A DNA stretch of 64,000 nt from Gordonia hongkongensis. Its GTDB lineage: Bacteria; Actinomycetota; Actinomycetes; Mycobacteriales; Mycobacteriaceae. A program made the position numbers and the translations under genes. The stretch is taken from positions 124,001 through 188,000 of the forward strand of contig NZ_CP095552.1 of the NCBI RefSeq assembly GCF_023078355.1, given 5' to 3'. Each line of letters begins with the position of its first letter. Positions within the stretch are counted from its first letter, which is position 1. The notes beneath the pieces were generated by a model, which saw only the letters and a program-made list of their open reading frames with translations, was not told the DNA's origin and did no database searches. Below, piece by piece: positions 43,050-51,416 of the stretch.

Positions 43050-44138
43050 ATGTCGCAGACAGTCAAGGGAGTCATCTCGCGCAGCAAGAAGGCGCCGACA
43101 GAGGTCGTGGACGTGGTGATCCCGGACCCGGGTGCGCGTGATGTGGTGGTGGCGATCAAGGCGTGCGGTGTCTGCCACACCGACCTGGCCTACCGCGAGG
43201 GCGGCATCAACGACGCGTATCCGTTCCTGCTCGGCCACGAGGCCGCGGGTGTGGTCGAGTCGGTCGGTTCCGATGTCACCCACGTCGAGGTCGGCGACTT
43301 CGTCGTCCTGAACTGGCGGGCGGTGTGCGGGCAGTGTCGAGCGTGTAAGCGGGGGCGTCCGTGGTACTGCTTCGACACCTTCAACGCCAGCGTCCCGATG
43401 ACCCTGACCGACGGCACCGAACTGACCCCCGCACTGGGCATCGGGGCGTTCGCCGAGAAGACCCTCATCCACGAATTGCAGTGCACCAAGGTCAATCCGG
43501 ACACCGACCCCGCTGTTGCCGGGTTGCTCGGCTGCGGTGTGATGGCCGGAATCGGGGCGGCGATGAACACCGGCAACGTCGGCCGCGGCGACTCGGTCGC
43601 GGTCATCGGGTGCGGCGGTGTCGGTGATGCCGCGATCGCCGGCGCCCGTCTGGCCGGTGCGACGACGATCATCGCGATCGACCGCGATGCGTCGAAGCTG
43701 GAGTGGGCGAAAGATCTCGGTGCCACCCACACCATCGACGGCTCGAAGGTCGACGATGTGATCGCCGCGGTGCAGGAACTGACCGACGGCAACGGCGCCG
43801 ACGTCGTGATCGATGCGGTCGGCCGCCCGGAAACCTACAAGCAGGCCTTCTACGCGCGCGATCTCGCCGGGGTCGTCGTGCTGGTCGGTGTGCCGACCCC
43901 AGAGATGACCCTGGAGATGCCGCTGGTCGACTTCTTCTCCCGCGGTGGTGCGTTGAAGTCGTCGTGGTACGGCGACTGCCTGCCCGAGCGCGACTTCCCG
44001 ATGCTGATCGACCTGTACGAGCAGGGTCGTCTGCCGCTGGACAAGTTCGTCACCGAACGCATCGGCATCAACGACGTCGAGGCCGCGTTCTCGGCGATGG
44101 AAGCCGGCAAGGTGCTGCGATCGGTGGTGGAACTCTGA
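43050..44138 (+). CDS. mscR: S-(hydroxymethyl)mycothiol dehydrogenase
   Basis: A 362-residue zinc alcohol dehydrogenase, family length 361. It oxidises the adduct of formaldehyde and mycothiol with NAD, the glutathione-independent formaldehyde pathway; MscR can also act as nitrosothiol reductase. Catalytic zinc ligands are C42 and H63 with E64 ([14 protein letters not shown]); structural zinc C93, C96, C99 and C107. The nucleotide fold has [12 protein letters not shown]. The ATG at 43050 follows GGAAGGAA. Its TGA overlaps the next ATG, so the hydrolase is coupled. Mycothiol restricts this to actinobacteria. Confidence 0.92.
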   Translation: MSQTVKGVISRSKKAPTEVVDVVIPDPGARDVVVAIKACGVCHTDLAYREGGINDAYPFLLGHEAAGVVESVGSDVTHVEVGDFVVLNWRAVCGQCRACKRGRPWYCFDTFNASVPMTLTDGTELTPALGIGAFAEKTLIHELQCTKVNPDTDPAVAGLLGCGVMAGIGAAMNTGNVGRGDSVAVIGCGGVGDAAIAGARLAGATTIIAIDRDASKLEWAKDLGATHTIDGSKVDDVIAAVQELTDGNGADVVIDAVGRPETYKQAFYARDLAGVVVLVGVPTPEMTLEMPLVDFFSRGGALKSSWYGDCLPERDFPMLIDLYEQGRLPLDKFVTERIGINDVEAAFSAMEAGKVLRSVVEL

Positions 44139-44767
44139 TGTCGGATCTGCGCATCGACAACGTCGTCACCTCGGGCACGTTCAGTCTCGACGGCGGCACC
44201 TGGGACGTCGACAACAATGTGTGGCTCGTCGGCAACGACGACGAGGTCATCATCATCGACGCCGCCCACTCCGCGCAGCCGATCCTCGCCGGCGTCGGCA
44301 ACCGCACCGTGAAGGCGATCGTGCTGACCCACGGGCACAACGACCACGTCACCGTCGCCCCGGAACTGTCGCAGGCCACCGGAGCGCCGATCCTGCTGCA
44401 CCCCGGCGACGACATGCTGTGGAACGACACCCATCCCGATGTCGCGCACCAGGATCTCGAGGACGGGCAGAAGATCGGGATCGCCGGTACCGAGCTGACG
44501 ATCATCAACACCCCGGGCCATTCGCCGGGCTCGTCGGTGATCCACCTGCCCGAGGCGAAGGTGCTGTTCTCCGGCGACACCCTGTTCCAGGGCGGGCCGG
44601 GCGCAACAGGCCGCTCGTACTCGAGCTTCCCGACGATCATCGCCTCGATCACCGAGAAGATCTTCACCCTCGACCCCGAGACCAAGGTCTACACCGGTCA
44701 CGGCGACGGCACGACCGTCGGCGACGAAGCTCCTCATCTCGAAGAGTGGATCAAACGGGGTAGCTGA
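44138..44767 (+). CDS. Metallo-beta-lactamase-fold hydrolase linked to mscR
   Basis: A 209-residue MBL-fold protein. Its metal site is HGHNDH (H65, H67, D69, H70), with further ligands in TPGHSPG and SGDTLFQGG and a terminal GHGDGT. It looks like a glyoxalase-II-type thioester hydrolase and probably splits the formyl-mycothiol product of the dehydrogenase. The start overlaps the mscR stop by one base, the conserved arrangement of this gene pair. Transcription should end at the hairpin at 44782. Confidence 0.9.
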   Translation: MSDLRIDNVVTSGTFSLDGGTWDVDNNVWLVGNDDEVIIIDAAHSAQPILAGVGNRTVKAIVLTHGHNDHVTVAPELSQATGAPILLHPGDDMLWNDTHPDVAHQDLEDGQKIGIAGTELTIINTPGHSPGSSVIHLPEAKVLFSGDTLFQGGPGATGRSYSSFPTIIASITEKIFTLDPETKVYTGHGDGTTVGDEAPHLEEWIKRGS

Positions 44768-44781
44768 GGCGGTACGTCCTT

Positions 44782-44815
44782 CGGCCGACTAACGGCGGTT
44801 GCCGGTAGTCGGCCG
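44782..44815. terminator. Two-tier hairpin between convergent genes
   Basis: CGGCCGACTA (44782-44791) pairs with TAGTCGGCCG (44806-44815) and encloses CGGC/GCCG around GGTT. It lies between the hydrolase (plus, ends 44767) and the MarR gene (minus, ends 44829). Confidence 0.8.
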
Positions 44816-44828
44816 GCCTCGAAGACCT

Positions 44829-45275
44829 TCAGGAGATCTCTGCGACAAGGCTTTTCAGCAACCGCCGGAAGGTCGCTGCCTGACCGTCGGACATGGCGCC
44901 GCGGAGTAGCTCGTCTTCCACGGCTCGGATCTCGGCCCGGACGCCATCGTGCAGTGAACGCCCCTCCGGCGTGGTCGAGACGGTCCACTGGCGACGACTG
45001 CCCGACCTGTCCCTGGACACGAGGCCCCGCTGCTGGAGTTCGTCCAGGTGCTTGCCGAGCCGTGTCGGATCTCGCCCGGTGCGTTCGGACAACTCACGCT
45101 GCGACACTGCCGGCGTCGCGGCGATCTCGCTCACGATGGCGTACTCCCACATCGACAGTCCGGCGGCCCGGAGGATCGGCTCCTCGAGGGTGATCAGATG
45201 CGGTATCAGTCGCCCGAGAAGTGCGCCGAGATCGGGCTCTGCGCCCGAGGCACTGTCGTCGTTCACCATCGACAT
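44829..45275 (-). CDS. MarR-family transcriptional regulator
   Basis: 148 residues, winged HTH. Recognition part: ATPAVSQRELSERTGRDPTRLGKHLDELQQRGLVSRDR (about 53-90) and wing SRRQWTVSTTPEGRSL. There is no Cys pair suggesting redox sensing, so it probably binds a small ligand. It faces the 183-residue gene at 45417 across a spacer with a perfect 22-bp palindrome, its likely operator. ATG at 45275 is used; 45269 is a close alternative. Confidence 0.87.
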   Translation of the reverse strand: MSMVNDDSASGAEPDLGALLGRLIPHLITLEEPILRAAGLSMWEYAIVSEIAATPAVSQRELSERTGRDPTRLGKHLDELQQRGLVSRDRSGSRRQWTVSTTPEGRSLHDGVRAEIRAVEDELLRGAMSDGQAATFRRLLKSLVAEIS

Positions 45276-45285
45276 CCTCTCTCGA

Positions 45286-45307
45286 ATCGTCTACCGTGGT
45301 AGACGAT
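45286..45307. promoter_or_regulatory. MarR operator
   Basis: Perfect inverted repeat ATCGTCTACC-GT-GGTAGACGAT, 11 bp upstream of the MarR start codon and 110 bp before the divergent gene. Size and spacing match classical MarR-family sites. It should control both genes. Confidence 0.75.
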
Positions 45308-45416
45308 CGCTGCGAACGGCCTCTCCCGTGCGGTGCGGGAGCATCCTCTCATCATCGCGGTCCACCGGGACTGATCGACAGATTGATCGGGCATTGTCTG
45401 GAAGAAGGGACGTCGA

Positions 45417-45968
45417 ATGGATACATCGGCTTTGCGGGCGGTCACTGACGATGTGGGTGCGCAAGTCTCGGAGATGACAGTCGGTGACATGGCCATCGGG
45501 ACCACTTCGGGGTGGGGCGACCTCGGTGATCTGTACCTGGCCGCCGTCGAACGAAACACGCGTCTCACAGCGCTCCTCACCGGCGAGGAGCTGAACTCTC
45601 GGCGAGCTGCACCGATGGACAGGGCATCGTTCCCGCTGGTGGCGGACCAGTACGGAGGCGGATTCGAACACCGATACCGGCGAAGTGCCGACCTGCTGGT
45701 CGCCGCCTTCGCCGAAGTCCTCGACACGCAACGGGTCGTCGACCTCGACGGCACCCACACAACTGTGCGAGCGCTCTACGACCACGCGGTCCGCGATGCC
45801 TTCCTGCTCACGTGGAACATCGCGACCGCAATCGACATCCGGTACCAGCCGCGACCCGACATCGTCCGAGGGGTCGTACAGACGATGCTCTCGGACCTCG
45901 AGGATGCCGATCTGGCAACGGCAGTCGACGTCCTCGTCCAACTGACGGGTCCACACCGGGACAAGTGA
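45417..45968 (+). CDS. Uncharacterised protein, possibly TIGR03086/MDMPI-like
   Basis: 183 residues, helical, no signal. MTVGDMAIGTTSGWGDLGDLYLAAVERNTRL near the start resembles the WTVGDLLGHL-type helix of maleylpyruvate-isomerase-like (TIGR03086) proteins but lacks the classic CPxW motif and the metal His pattern is incomplete. It is preceded by GAAGAAGGGA and divergent from the MarR gene, so it is probably the MarR-controlled gene. The assignment is weak. Confidence 0.55.
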   Translation: MDTSALRAVTDDVGAQVSEMTVGDMAIGTTSGWGDLGDLYLAAVERNTRLTALLTGEELNSRRAAPMDRASFPLVADQYGGGFEHRYRRSADLLVAAFAEVLDTQRVVDLDGTHTTVRALYDHAVRDAFLLTWNIATAIDIRYQPRPDIVRGVVQTMLSDLEDADLATAVDVLVQLTGPHRDK

Positions 45969-46076
45969 GCAGTCGGGTTGGACTGCGATGCCGCGTCCGC
46001 TGGGTGTCGCGGTCCGCTCAGCTTTTTCTCAGGGGTCGGAATCGATCGCTCGAGCCGCAGGCGTAACGTCGCGCGA

Positions 46077-47444
46077 ATGAGCGATTCCGCGGTCCGCAAC
46101 ATCGACCATCCCGATCAGGCGCCGGTACCCCGCAGCCGCATCGTGGTCGCGTCGATGATCGGGACGAGCATCGAGTTCTTCGACTTCTACATCTATGCCA
46201 CGGCCGCGGTCCTCGTGTTCCCGGTGCTGTTCTTCCCCAAGGGGGACGACACCGCGGCGCTGCTGTCGTCGTTCGCGACCTTCGGCCTCGCGTTCGTGGC
46301 GCGGCCCATCGGCTCGATCCTGTTCGGGCACTTCGGCGATCGCATCGGACGTAAGGCGACGCTAGTCGGTTCGCTGCTCACCATGGGCATCGCGACCTTC
46401 GTCATCGGCCTGCTGCCCACCTACGATTCCGTCGGCTATCTCGCGCCCGCGCTGCTTGCGCTGATGCGGTTCTGCCAGGGCCTCGGGCTCGGCGGGGAGT
46501 GGTCGGGCGCAGCGCTTCTCGCCACCGAGACGGCCGAGAAGGGCAAACGGGCGTGGGCCGCGATGTGGCCGCAGCTGGGTGCGCCGATCGGGTTCTTCTT
46601 CGCCAACGGCACCTTTCTGCTGCTGATGCTCGCCCTCGATTTCGATGCCGCGACCGCCGACCCCGACCACGCCTTCATGACCTGGGGCTGGCGAATCCCG
46701 TTCCTGGCCAGTGCGATCATGGTGGCCGTCGGGCTATACGTGCGTCTGAAGCTCACCGAGACACCGGTGTTCGCGAAGGCCGTCGCGGACGGCAAGAAGG
46801 TCAAGGCGCCGCTGGCAGAGGTCGTCAAGACCAGCTGGCGTCCGCTCATCGCGGGCACGTTCATCATGGTCGCGACGTACACGCTTTTCTACATCGTGAC
46901 CACCTGGGTGATCTCCTACGGCACCGGCAAGGTGACCGACGAATCGGGTGTGAAGCTCTCCATCAGCTACGTCGACTTCCTGCAGCTGCAGCTCGTCGCG
47001 GTCCTCTTCTTCGCCGCGTGCGTGCCGATCTCGGGGCGCCTCGCCGACCGGTACGGCCGCCGCGCCTTCCTCATCGTGATCACCGCGGCGATCATCGTCT
47101 TCGGTCTGTGCTTCCAGTGGCTGCTCGACCCGGCGTCGATGACCGACGGCATGATGCTGTTCTTCCTGATCCTCGGAATGACGCTGATGGGTCTCACCTT
47201 CGGGCCGATGAGCGCGATCCTGCCCGAGCTGTTCCCGACCAACGTGCGCTACACGGGTTCGGGCGTGGCCTACAACGTGGCGTCCATCCTCGGCGCCGCC
47301 GTGGCCCCGTTCATCGCGACGTGGATCGTCGCCGACTACGGCGTCGGCTGGGTGGGCGTGTATCTCGCGGTCGCCGCCTGCGCCACGATGATCGCCCTGC
47401 TCAGCGTCCGCGAGACCAAGTCCGTCGACCTCACCGAGGTCTGA
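46077..47444 (+). CDS. MFS transporter, metabolite:H+ symporter (MHS) type
   Basis: A 455-residue inner-membrane transporter with 12 helices. The first helix block ASMIGTSIEFFDFYIYATAAVLVFP and the loop GHFGDRIGRKATLVGSLLTMG are signature features of the MHS branch (shikimate, proline/betaine, alpha-ketoglutarate, citrate). RLADRYGRRAFL is the second-half repeat of the loop. The substrate is probably a carboxylate or betaine. ATG 46077 is the first Met after the upstream gene; no regulator is adjacent except MarR at 44829. Confidence 0.87.
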   Translation: MSDSAVRNIDHPDQAPVPRSRIVVASMIGTSIEFFDFYIYATAAVLVFPVLFFPKGDDTAALLSSFATFGLAFVARPIGSILFGHFGDRIGRKATLVGSLLTMGIATFVIGLLPTYDSVGYLAPALLALMRFCQGLGLGGEWSGAALLATETAEKGKRAWAAMWPQLGAPIGFFFANGTFLLLMLALDFDAATADPDHAFMTWGWRIPFLASAIMVAVGLYVRLKLTETPVFAKAVADGKKVKAPLAEVVKTSWRPLIAGTFIMVATYTLFYIVTTWVISYGTGKVTDESGVKLSISYVDFLQLQLVAVLFFAACVPISGRLADRYGRRAFLIVITAAIIVFGLCFQWLLDPASMTDGMMLFFLILGMTLMGLTFGPMSAILPELFPTNVRYTGSGVAYNVASILGAAVAPFIATWIVADYGVGWVGVYLAVAACATMIALLSVRETKSVDLTEV

Positions 47445-47516
47445 GCAGGACGGGTTGTCGGGGGCTCGGCGTACCGTCGGACAGGTGAATGCGCGTCCGG
47501 CAGCAGGTGAGGCGAC

Positions 47517-49034
47517 ATGAGGCTGATCGACGTCGTCGAGACCTCCGCGGATGTCGCGCGAGACCGGTCGCGGATACGGAAGACGACGGTGCTCGCCGAG
47601 GCGCTCTCCCAGGCGACCGACGAGGAACTGCCGGTCGTCGTCGCCTGGCTGTCGGGGGAGATCCCGCAGGGCCGGCTCGGCGTCGGGTGGCGGTCGCTGT
47701 CCAAACTGATGGCACCACCGGCCGATTCGCCGACCCTCGAGGTTGCTGCCGTCGACGCCGCGCTCGGCGAGCTCGCGTCCGCGTCGGGTCCGGGTTCGAC
47801 GAAGCGGCGCGGCGAGATCATCGCGTCGTTGTTCGCCGCGTCGACCGAGTCCGAGCAGAAGTTCCTCGTGGCACTGCTCACCGGTGAATTGCGGCAGGGG
47901 GCGCTGGCCGGTGTCATGACCGACGCCATCGCGAAGGTCACCGGCCAGGATCTGGCTCTCGTGCGCCGCGCGAACATGCTGACCGGTTCGCTGCCGGTCA
48001 CCGCCGCGCTGGCCCGGTTCGGCGCGGAGTCGCTGGCGGGGGTCGGCCTGGAGGTCGGACGCGCCGTCGAACCGATGCTCGCGACACCCGCCGACGACCT
48101 CGACTCCGCGCTTACGCTCCTCGGGCCCGACCTCGTCGTCGACTACAAGCTCGACGGTGCCCGAATCCAGGTGCACCGCAACGGAGCCGAGATCTCGGTG
48201 TTCACCCGCACGCTGCGCGACGTGACGGCGAACGTCCCCGACCTCGTCTCGGTGATCGCCTCCCTGCCCTGCGATTCGGTCATCCTCGACGGCGAGACGT
48301 TGATGCTCTCCGACGACGGGCGCCCACGGTCGTTCCAGGACACCATGAGCCGCTTCGGCTCTGGACCCACCGCGGCCGGCGAACCCGAACGCCTGCTCAA
48401 GCCGTTCTTCTTCGACTGCCTGCATCTCGACGGCGTCGACCTCATCGACCGGCCGCTGTCCGAGCGGCTCGCTGCGATCGACTCGATCGCGCCGCAGTTG
48501 CGAATCCCCGCGGTCACCCGGCCGAGCGTCGAGGAGGCCCGCAGCCACTTCGACGCCGCGCTGGCCGACGGCCACGAGGGCGTGATGGTGAAATCGCTCG
48601 CCGGCCTGTACGTGGCCGGACGCCGCGGAAAGGCGTGGCAGAAGGTCAAACCGACGCACACGTTCGACCTGGTGGTGCTCGGCGCCGAATGGGGCTCGGG
48701 CCGGCGGTCGGGGTGGCTGTCGAATCTGCATCTCGGCGCCCGCGATCCCGAGACGGGCGAGCTCGTGATGGTCGGCAAGACGTTCAAGGGCCTGACGGAC
48801 GAGCTGTTGCGCTGGCAGACCGAGGAGTTCCCGAAGCACGAGACGCACCGGGACTCGTACACGGTGTACCTGCGTCCGGAGATCGTCGTCGAGATCGAAC
48901 TCGATGGTGCGCAACGGAGTTCGAGATATCCGGGCGGAGTCGCGCTGCGCTTCGCGCGCGTGGTGCGTTACCGCCCGGACAAGACTCCCGCGCAAGCCGA
49001 CAGCATCGAGGCGATCCGCGCGCTGTTGAAGTGA
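47517..49034 (+). CDS. ligB: ATP-dependent DNA ligase
   Basis: A 505-residue enzyme like mycobacterial LigB. The N-terminal helical DNA-binding domain (1-170) precedes the adenylation domain with the AMP-attaching lysine K211 (DYKLDGARIQVHR, KxDG), and motifs FTRTLRDV, LDGETLML and GHEGVMVK. The C-terminal OB-fold ends EIELDGAQRSSRYPGGVALRFARVVRYRPDK. It seals nicks with ATP and is usually non-essential beside LigA. ATG follows AGGTGAGG. A large hairpin follows at 49037. Confidence 0.92.
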   Translation: MRLIDVVETSADVARDRSRIRKTTVLAEALSQATDEELPVVVAWLSGEIPQGRLGVGWRSLSKLMAPPADSPTLEVAAVDAALGELASASGPGSTKRRGEIIASLFAASTESEQKFLVALLTGELRQGALAGVMTDAIAKVTGQDLALVRRANMLTGSLPVTAALARFGAESLAGVGLEVGRAVEPMLATPADDLDSALTLLGPDLVVDYKLDGARIQVHRNGAEISVFTRTLRDVTANVPDLVSVIASLPCDSVILDGETLMLSDDGRPRSFQDTMSRFGSGPTAAGEPERLLKPFFFDCLHLDGVDLIDRPLSERLAAIDSIAPQLRIPAVTRPSVEEARSHFDAALADGHEGVMVKSLAGLYVAGRRGKAWQKVKPTHTFDLVVLGAEWGSGRRSGWLSNLHLGARDPETGELVMVGKTFKGLTDELLRWQTEEFPKHETHRDSYTVYLRPEIVVEIELDGAQRSSRYPGGVALRFARVVRYRPDKTPAQADSIEAIRALLK

Positions 49035-49036
49035 GT

Positions 49037-49107
49037 CCGAAAACCACCCGTAGGAAACGGACAGCCGACGATGCGTCGCGTGTCCGGTTCCACAGGGTGG
49101 TTTTCGG
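49037..49107. terminator. 71-bp inverted repeat between ligB and the anti-sigma factor gene
   Basis: CCGAAAACCACCC (49037-49049) pairs perfectly with GGGTGGTTTTCGG (49095-49107). Inner blocks GGAA..CGGACA and TGTCCG..TTCC extend the stem. It works for both convergent genes and the run of T or A in the arms gives a partial U-tract on each strand. Confidence 0.85.
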
Positions 49108-49115
49108 CGAGATGC

Positions 49116-49985
49116 TCAGAGCAACGACAGCTGGGCGACAGGGGTGGTGGTGGGACGGTCCGAACCGCCGGGCGGTTCGACGGTGAACGCGAGCGTGGAG
49201 GCGTCGTTGATCCCGGAGAGCACGGCGGTGGTGACCGGTTCGACCTCCTGGTCGGTCATCGTGCCGGCTGAGCGAGCGCCGCCCGGCCCGATGAGCCACA
49301 TCTGGTAGACGGTCCCCGGCTGTGGTGGCGGGACCGAATCCATCACCAGTACACCGGTATCCGCCGACTTGGCGAGATAGACGGTGACATTGCCGGTCGC
49401 TACCGGGCCGCCCGTCGACCGCAGGTCCTCCGCGGAGAAGACCTGTTCGGCCGGTGAGGCGAGTGGGCGGACCTCCGGTTCCGGCGAGCTCGACTCTCCC
49501 ATGACCCACCCGGCGGCGCCGATGGCGACGGCCGCCACCGCCGCGGCGGCGAGATACGTCCAGCGGCGAGGCAGGCGCCGTCGGTCGTCCGATTCGAGCG
49601 TCGGCGTCACGGGGGCGGGAACGCTCGGGTCGGTCGCCGCGGGAGCGGATTGCTGCTGCGGCGGGGGCGATCCCGGCCCGGTCGGCGCCTCGGCGCCCGG
49701 GCCGGCGACCTCCGGCGCGTCGAGACCTGCGTCGGCACGCGCAGCGGAGAGGATGCGATCACGGAGCGTCGGCGGGGGCGGCGTGGCCGTCGTCTTGCTC
49801 ATCGCGGCCAGCGCCTCGCGGGTCGCGCGGACCTGCTTGTCGAACAAGGTCTGAAGATCCTGCGGCGCGGCCGCGACCCGAGCCTGGACGTCGCGCAGTT
49901 CGTCGGCGGACAATGCGTCGAGCGCGACCAGCGGTGCCATCTCCAGCAATTCGGCAGCGTCGGGATCGAGATGATCAGCCATCAC
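49116..49985 (-). CDS. RskA-type anti-sigma factor
   Basis: 289 residues. The N-terminal anti-sigma domain (about 1-75: LEMAPLVALDALSADELRDVQARV) faces the cytoplasm, followed by a Pro/Ala-rich linker, one transmembrane helix (about 143-166) and an RskA C-terminal extracellular domain (PQPGTVYQMWLIGPGGARSAGTM, VEPPGGSDRPTTTPVAQL). It should bind an ECF sigma factor, SigK-like. No sigma gene lies upstream, where sigK would be in mycobacteria. MADHL (start at 49982) is an alternative start. Confidence 0.87.
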   Translation of the reverse strand: MMADHLDPDAAELLEMAPLVALDALSADELRDVQARVAAAPQDLQTLFDKQVRATREALAAMSKTTATPPPPTLRDRILSAARADAGLDAPEVAGPGAEAPTGPGSPPPQQQSAPAATDPSVPAPVTPTLESDDRRRLPRRWTYLAAAAVAAVAIGAAGWVMGESSSPEPEVRPLASPAEQVFSAEDLRSTGGPVATGNVTVYLAKSADTGVLVMDSVPPPQPGTVYQMWLIGPGGARSAGTMTDQEVEPVTTAVLSGINDASTLAFTVEPPGGSDRPTTTPVAQLSLL

Positions 49986-50348
49986 GTGCCTCCTGCCGTC
50001 GTCGAACGATCTGTTGCTGTCCCCCCGAACGCCGCTCTCGGCGAGCGGGCGTCACGTTTCCGCGTGGGCCCGGAGGCAACGAGGCTGCGGCAAGAAGTAT
50101 GACGTGCGCGGATGGTGTCCGGGGTACTCGGGCCGTCGGCTGAACGACTCCTGGTGGAGTCGGGCGCCGGTCGCGTACAGCGAGAGACAGGCGGTCGCCA
50201 CCGGCGGCAGCGTCGCGTCCGTGCCGGGCCACGCGCTCGCGACGTCAGTCTGGGACCCGAGTGTCATGCCACCTGTTCGGATCCATCGGCGTCCCGGATG
50301 GGTTGGGTGACGGATGGGTCGGGGGAGGTCAGCGCGACGTTCGGTGGA
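49986..50348. other. Non-coding stretch between rskA-like gene and yccF-like gene
   Basis: 363 bp. Small frames on both strands are Arg/Pro-rich and look like GC-driven shadows; I support none. No sigma-factor gene or remnant is visible. It should hold the promoter of the anti-sigma gene. Confidence 0.4.
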
Positions 50349-50756
50349 TCACATCCGCACCGGCGTACCGCCGGGCATCTGCTGATCGGTCGGGACGATC
50401 TCGGCGCCGAGGGGCAGAAGCGACACCGGCACCATCTTGAAACTCGCGATGCCGAGGGGGATGCCGATGATCGTGAGGCACATCGCGATGCCGGTGGTGA
50501 TGTGCCCGATCGCGAGCCACAACCCGGCCACGATGATCCAGATGACGTTGCCGATGGTCGACGCGACGCCCGCGGTCGGCTTGCGGATGACAGTTCGTCC
50601 GAAGGGCCAGAGCGCGTAGCTCGCCATCCGGAACGAGGCGATGCCGAACGGGATCGTGATGATCAGGATGCAGCAGATGATGCCGGCGACGACGTAGCCG
50701 ATCGCCATCCACAGTCCGCACAGGACGAGCCAGATGACGTTGAGGATGGTCTTCAT
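50349..50756 (-). CDS. YccF-family inner membrane protein
   Basis: A 135-residue protein with two tandem YccF (DUF307) repeats. Each has a hydrophobic helix and the conserved tail: NVIWLVLCGLWMAIGYVVAGI then IPFGIASFRMASYALWPFGR, and NVIWIIVAGLWLAIGHITTGI then IGIPLGIASFKMVPVSLLPLG. Function is unknown; it sits in the inner membrane. I chose the ATG at 50756 (MKTILN); an earlier ATG at 50771 has no ribosome site. Confidence 0.88.
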   Translation of the reverse strand: MKTILNVIWLVLCGLWMAIGYVVAGIICCILIITIPFGIASFRMASYALWPFGRTVIRKPTAGVASTIGNVIWIIVAGLWLAIGHITTGIAMCLTIIGIPLGIASFKMVPVSLLPLGAEIVPTDQQMPGGTPVRM

Positions 50757-50839
50757 CCCACCATTGTCCATGCGGCGCCGACCGGTGGGGACAAATGCGA
50801 GACGCGCGAGGCCTGCCCGCGGCCCGGCCCGACATTACG

Positions 50840-51103
50840 ATGACCGTCGTGGCGGGAAGTCCGGGGCGGGCGCGTGAGGCGGTGTGGGCGGTGCTCGCCA
50901 CGGTCGTCCTCGTGATCCGCATTCTGGCGACCATCGCGCTCGTGCTGTTCGTGATCGGCTGGGCCGTCGCGGCGGTCCGCGATTCGCTCGACAACGCGTT
51001 CCTCTGGCCGTCGATCGGTGCCGGCATCGCACTGCTCGCGAGCACCTACGTCTACGGCCACCTCCGCGCGCGCTACCCGCGGCACAACGGCTGGATTCCG
51101 TGA
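50840..51103 (+). CDS. Small two-helix membrane protein
   Basis: 87 residues with two hydrophobic helices (about 13-40 and 55-72) and basic ends. It is divergent from yccF by 83 bp and has ordinary codon use. ATG 50840 is preferred; the frame extends slightly upstream. No family recognised. Confidence 0.6.
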   Translation: MTVVAGSPGRAREAVWAVLATVVLVIRILATIALVLFVIGWAVAAVRDSLDNAFLWPSIGAGIALLASTYVYGHLRARYPRHNGWIP

Positions 51104-51214
51104 GTTCTGCGCACCGCTCCCTCGGTGCGTGCGGGCCCGCCCCCGCTCCCTGAGGAGCGGCCGGAGCTTGCGGAGGCCGCGTCACGAAGGGTCCTGGTGA
51201 GGCACGCTCACCAG

Positions 51215-51260
51215 GCCCTTCGAGGCTCGTCGCTATCGCTCCTCGCACCTCAGGGAGCAA
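51215..51260 (+). repeat. Dispersed intergenic repeat, copy 2
   Basis: CCCTTCGAGGCTCGTCG followed by CGCTCCTCGCACCTCAGGG, the same pair of blocks as at 20368-20451 (minus strand) and 55949. It leads directly into the tandem array at 51242. Confidence 0.75.
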
Positions 51261-51394
51261 GAGGAGACTCGCACCGCAGGGAGCAAGGAGGCTCGCACCT
51301 CAGGGAGCAAGAGGAGACTCGCACCGCAGGGAGCTTGGGGAGGCTCGCACCGCAGGGAGCAAGGGGAGGCTCGCACCTCAGGGGGCAGAAGGGG
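51242..51394 (+). repeat. Tandem array of six 24-26-bp units derived from the dispersed repeat
   Basis: Each unit begins CTCGCACC(T/G)CAGGGAGC and ends in a purine run such as AAGAGGAGA. Units 1 and 3 are identical; 2, 4, 5 and 6 differ at a few positions. It has no spacers and so is not CRISPR. It lies 22 bp before the end of the minus-strand TIGR03086 gene. Confidence 0.85.
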
Positions 51395-51416
51395 CCGTCT
51401 GGTCCCCGCAGGGACC

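Noticed and set aside
46734..48995. 753-codon open frame on the minus strand
   Set aside because: Antisense to the transporter and ligB, which have unmistakable motifs. The shadow protein shows only low-complexity His/Asp/Arg sequence.
49986..50348. A hidden sigma-factor gene upstream of the anti-sigma gene
   Set aside because: No frame shows sigma region 2 or 4 motifs; small frames are Arg/Pro-rich only.
51242..51394. Possible CRISPR array
   Set aside because: Units of 24-26 bp are directly joined with no unique spacers and no cas genes are near.
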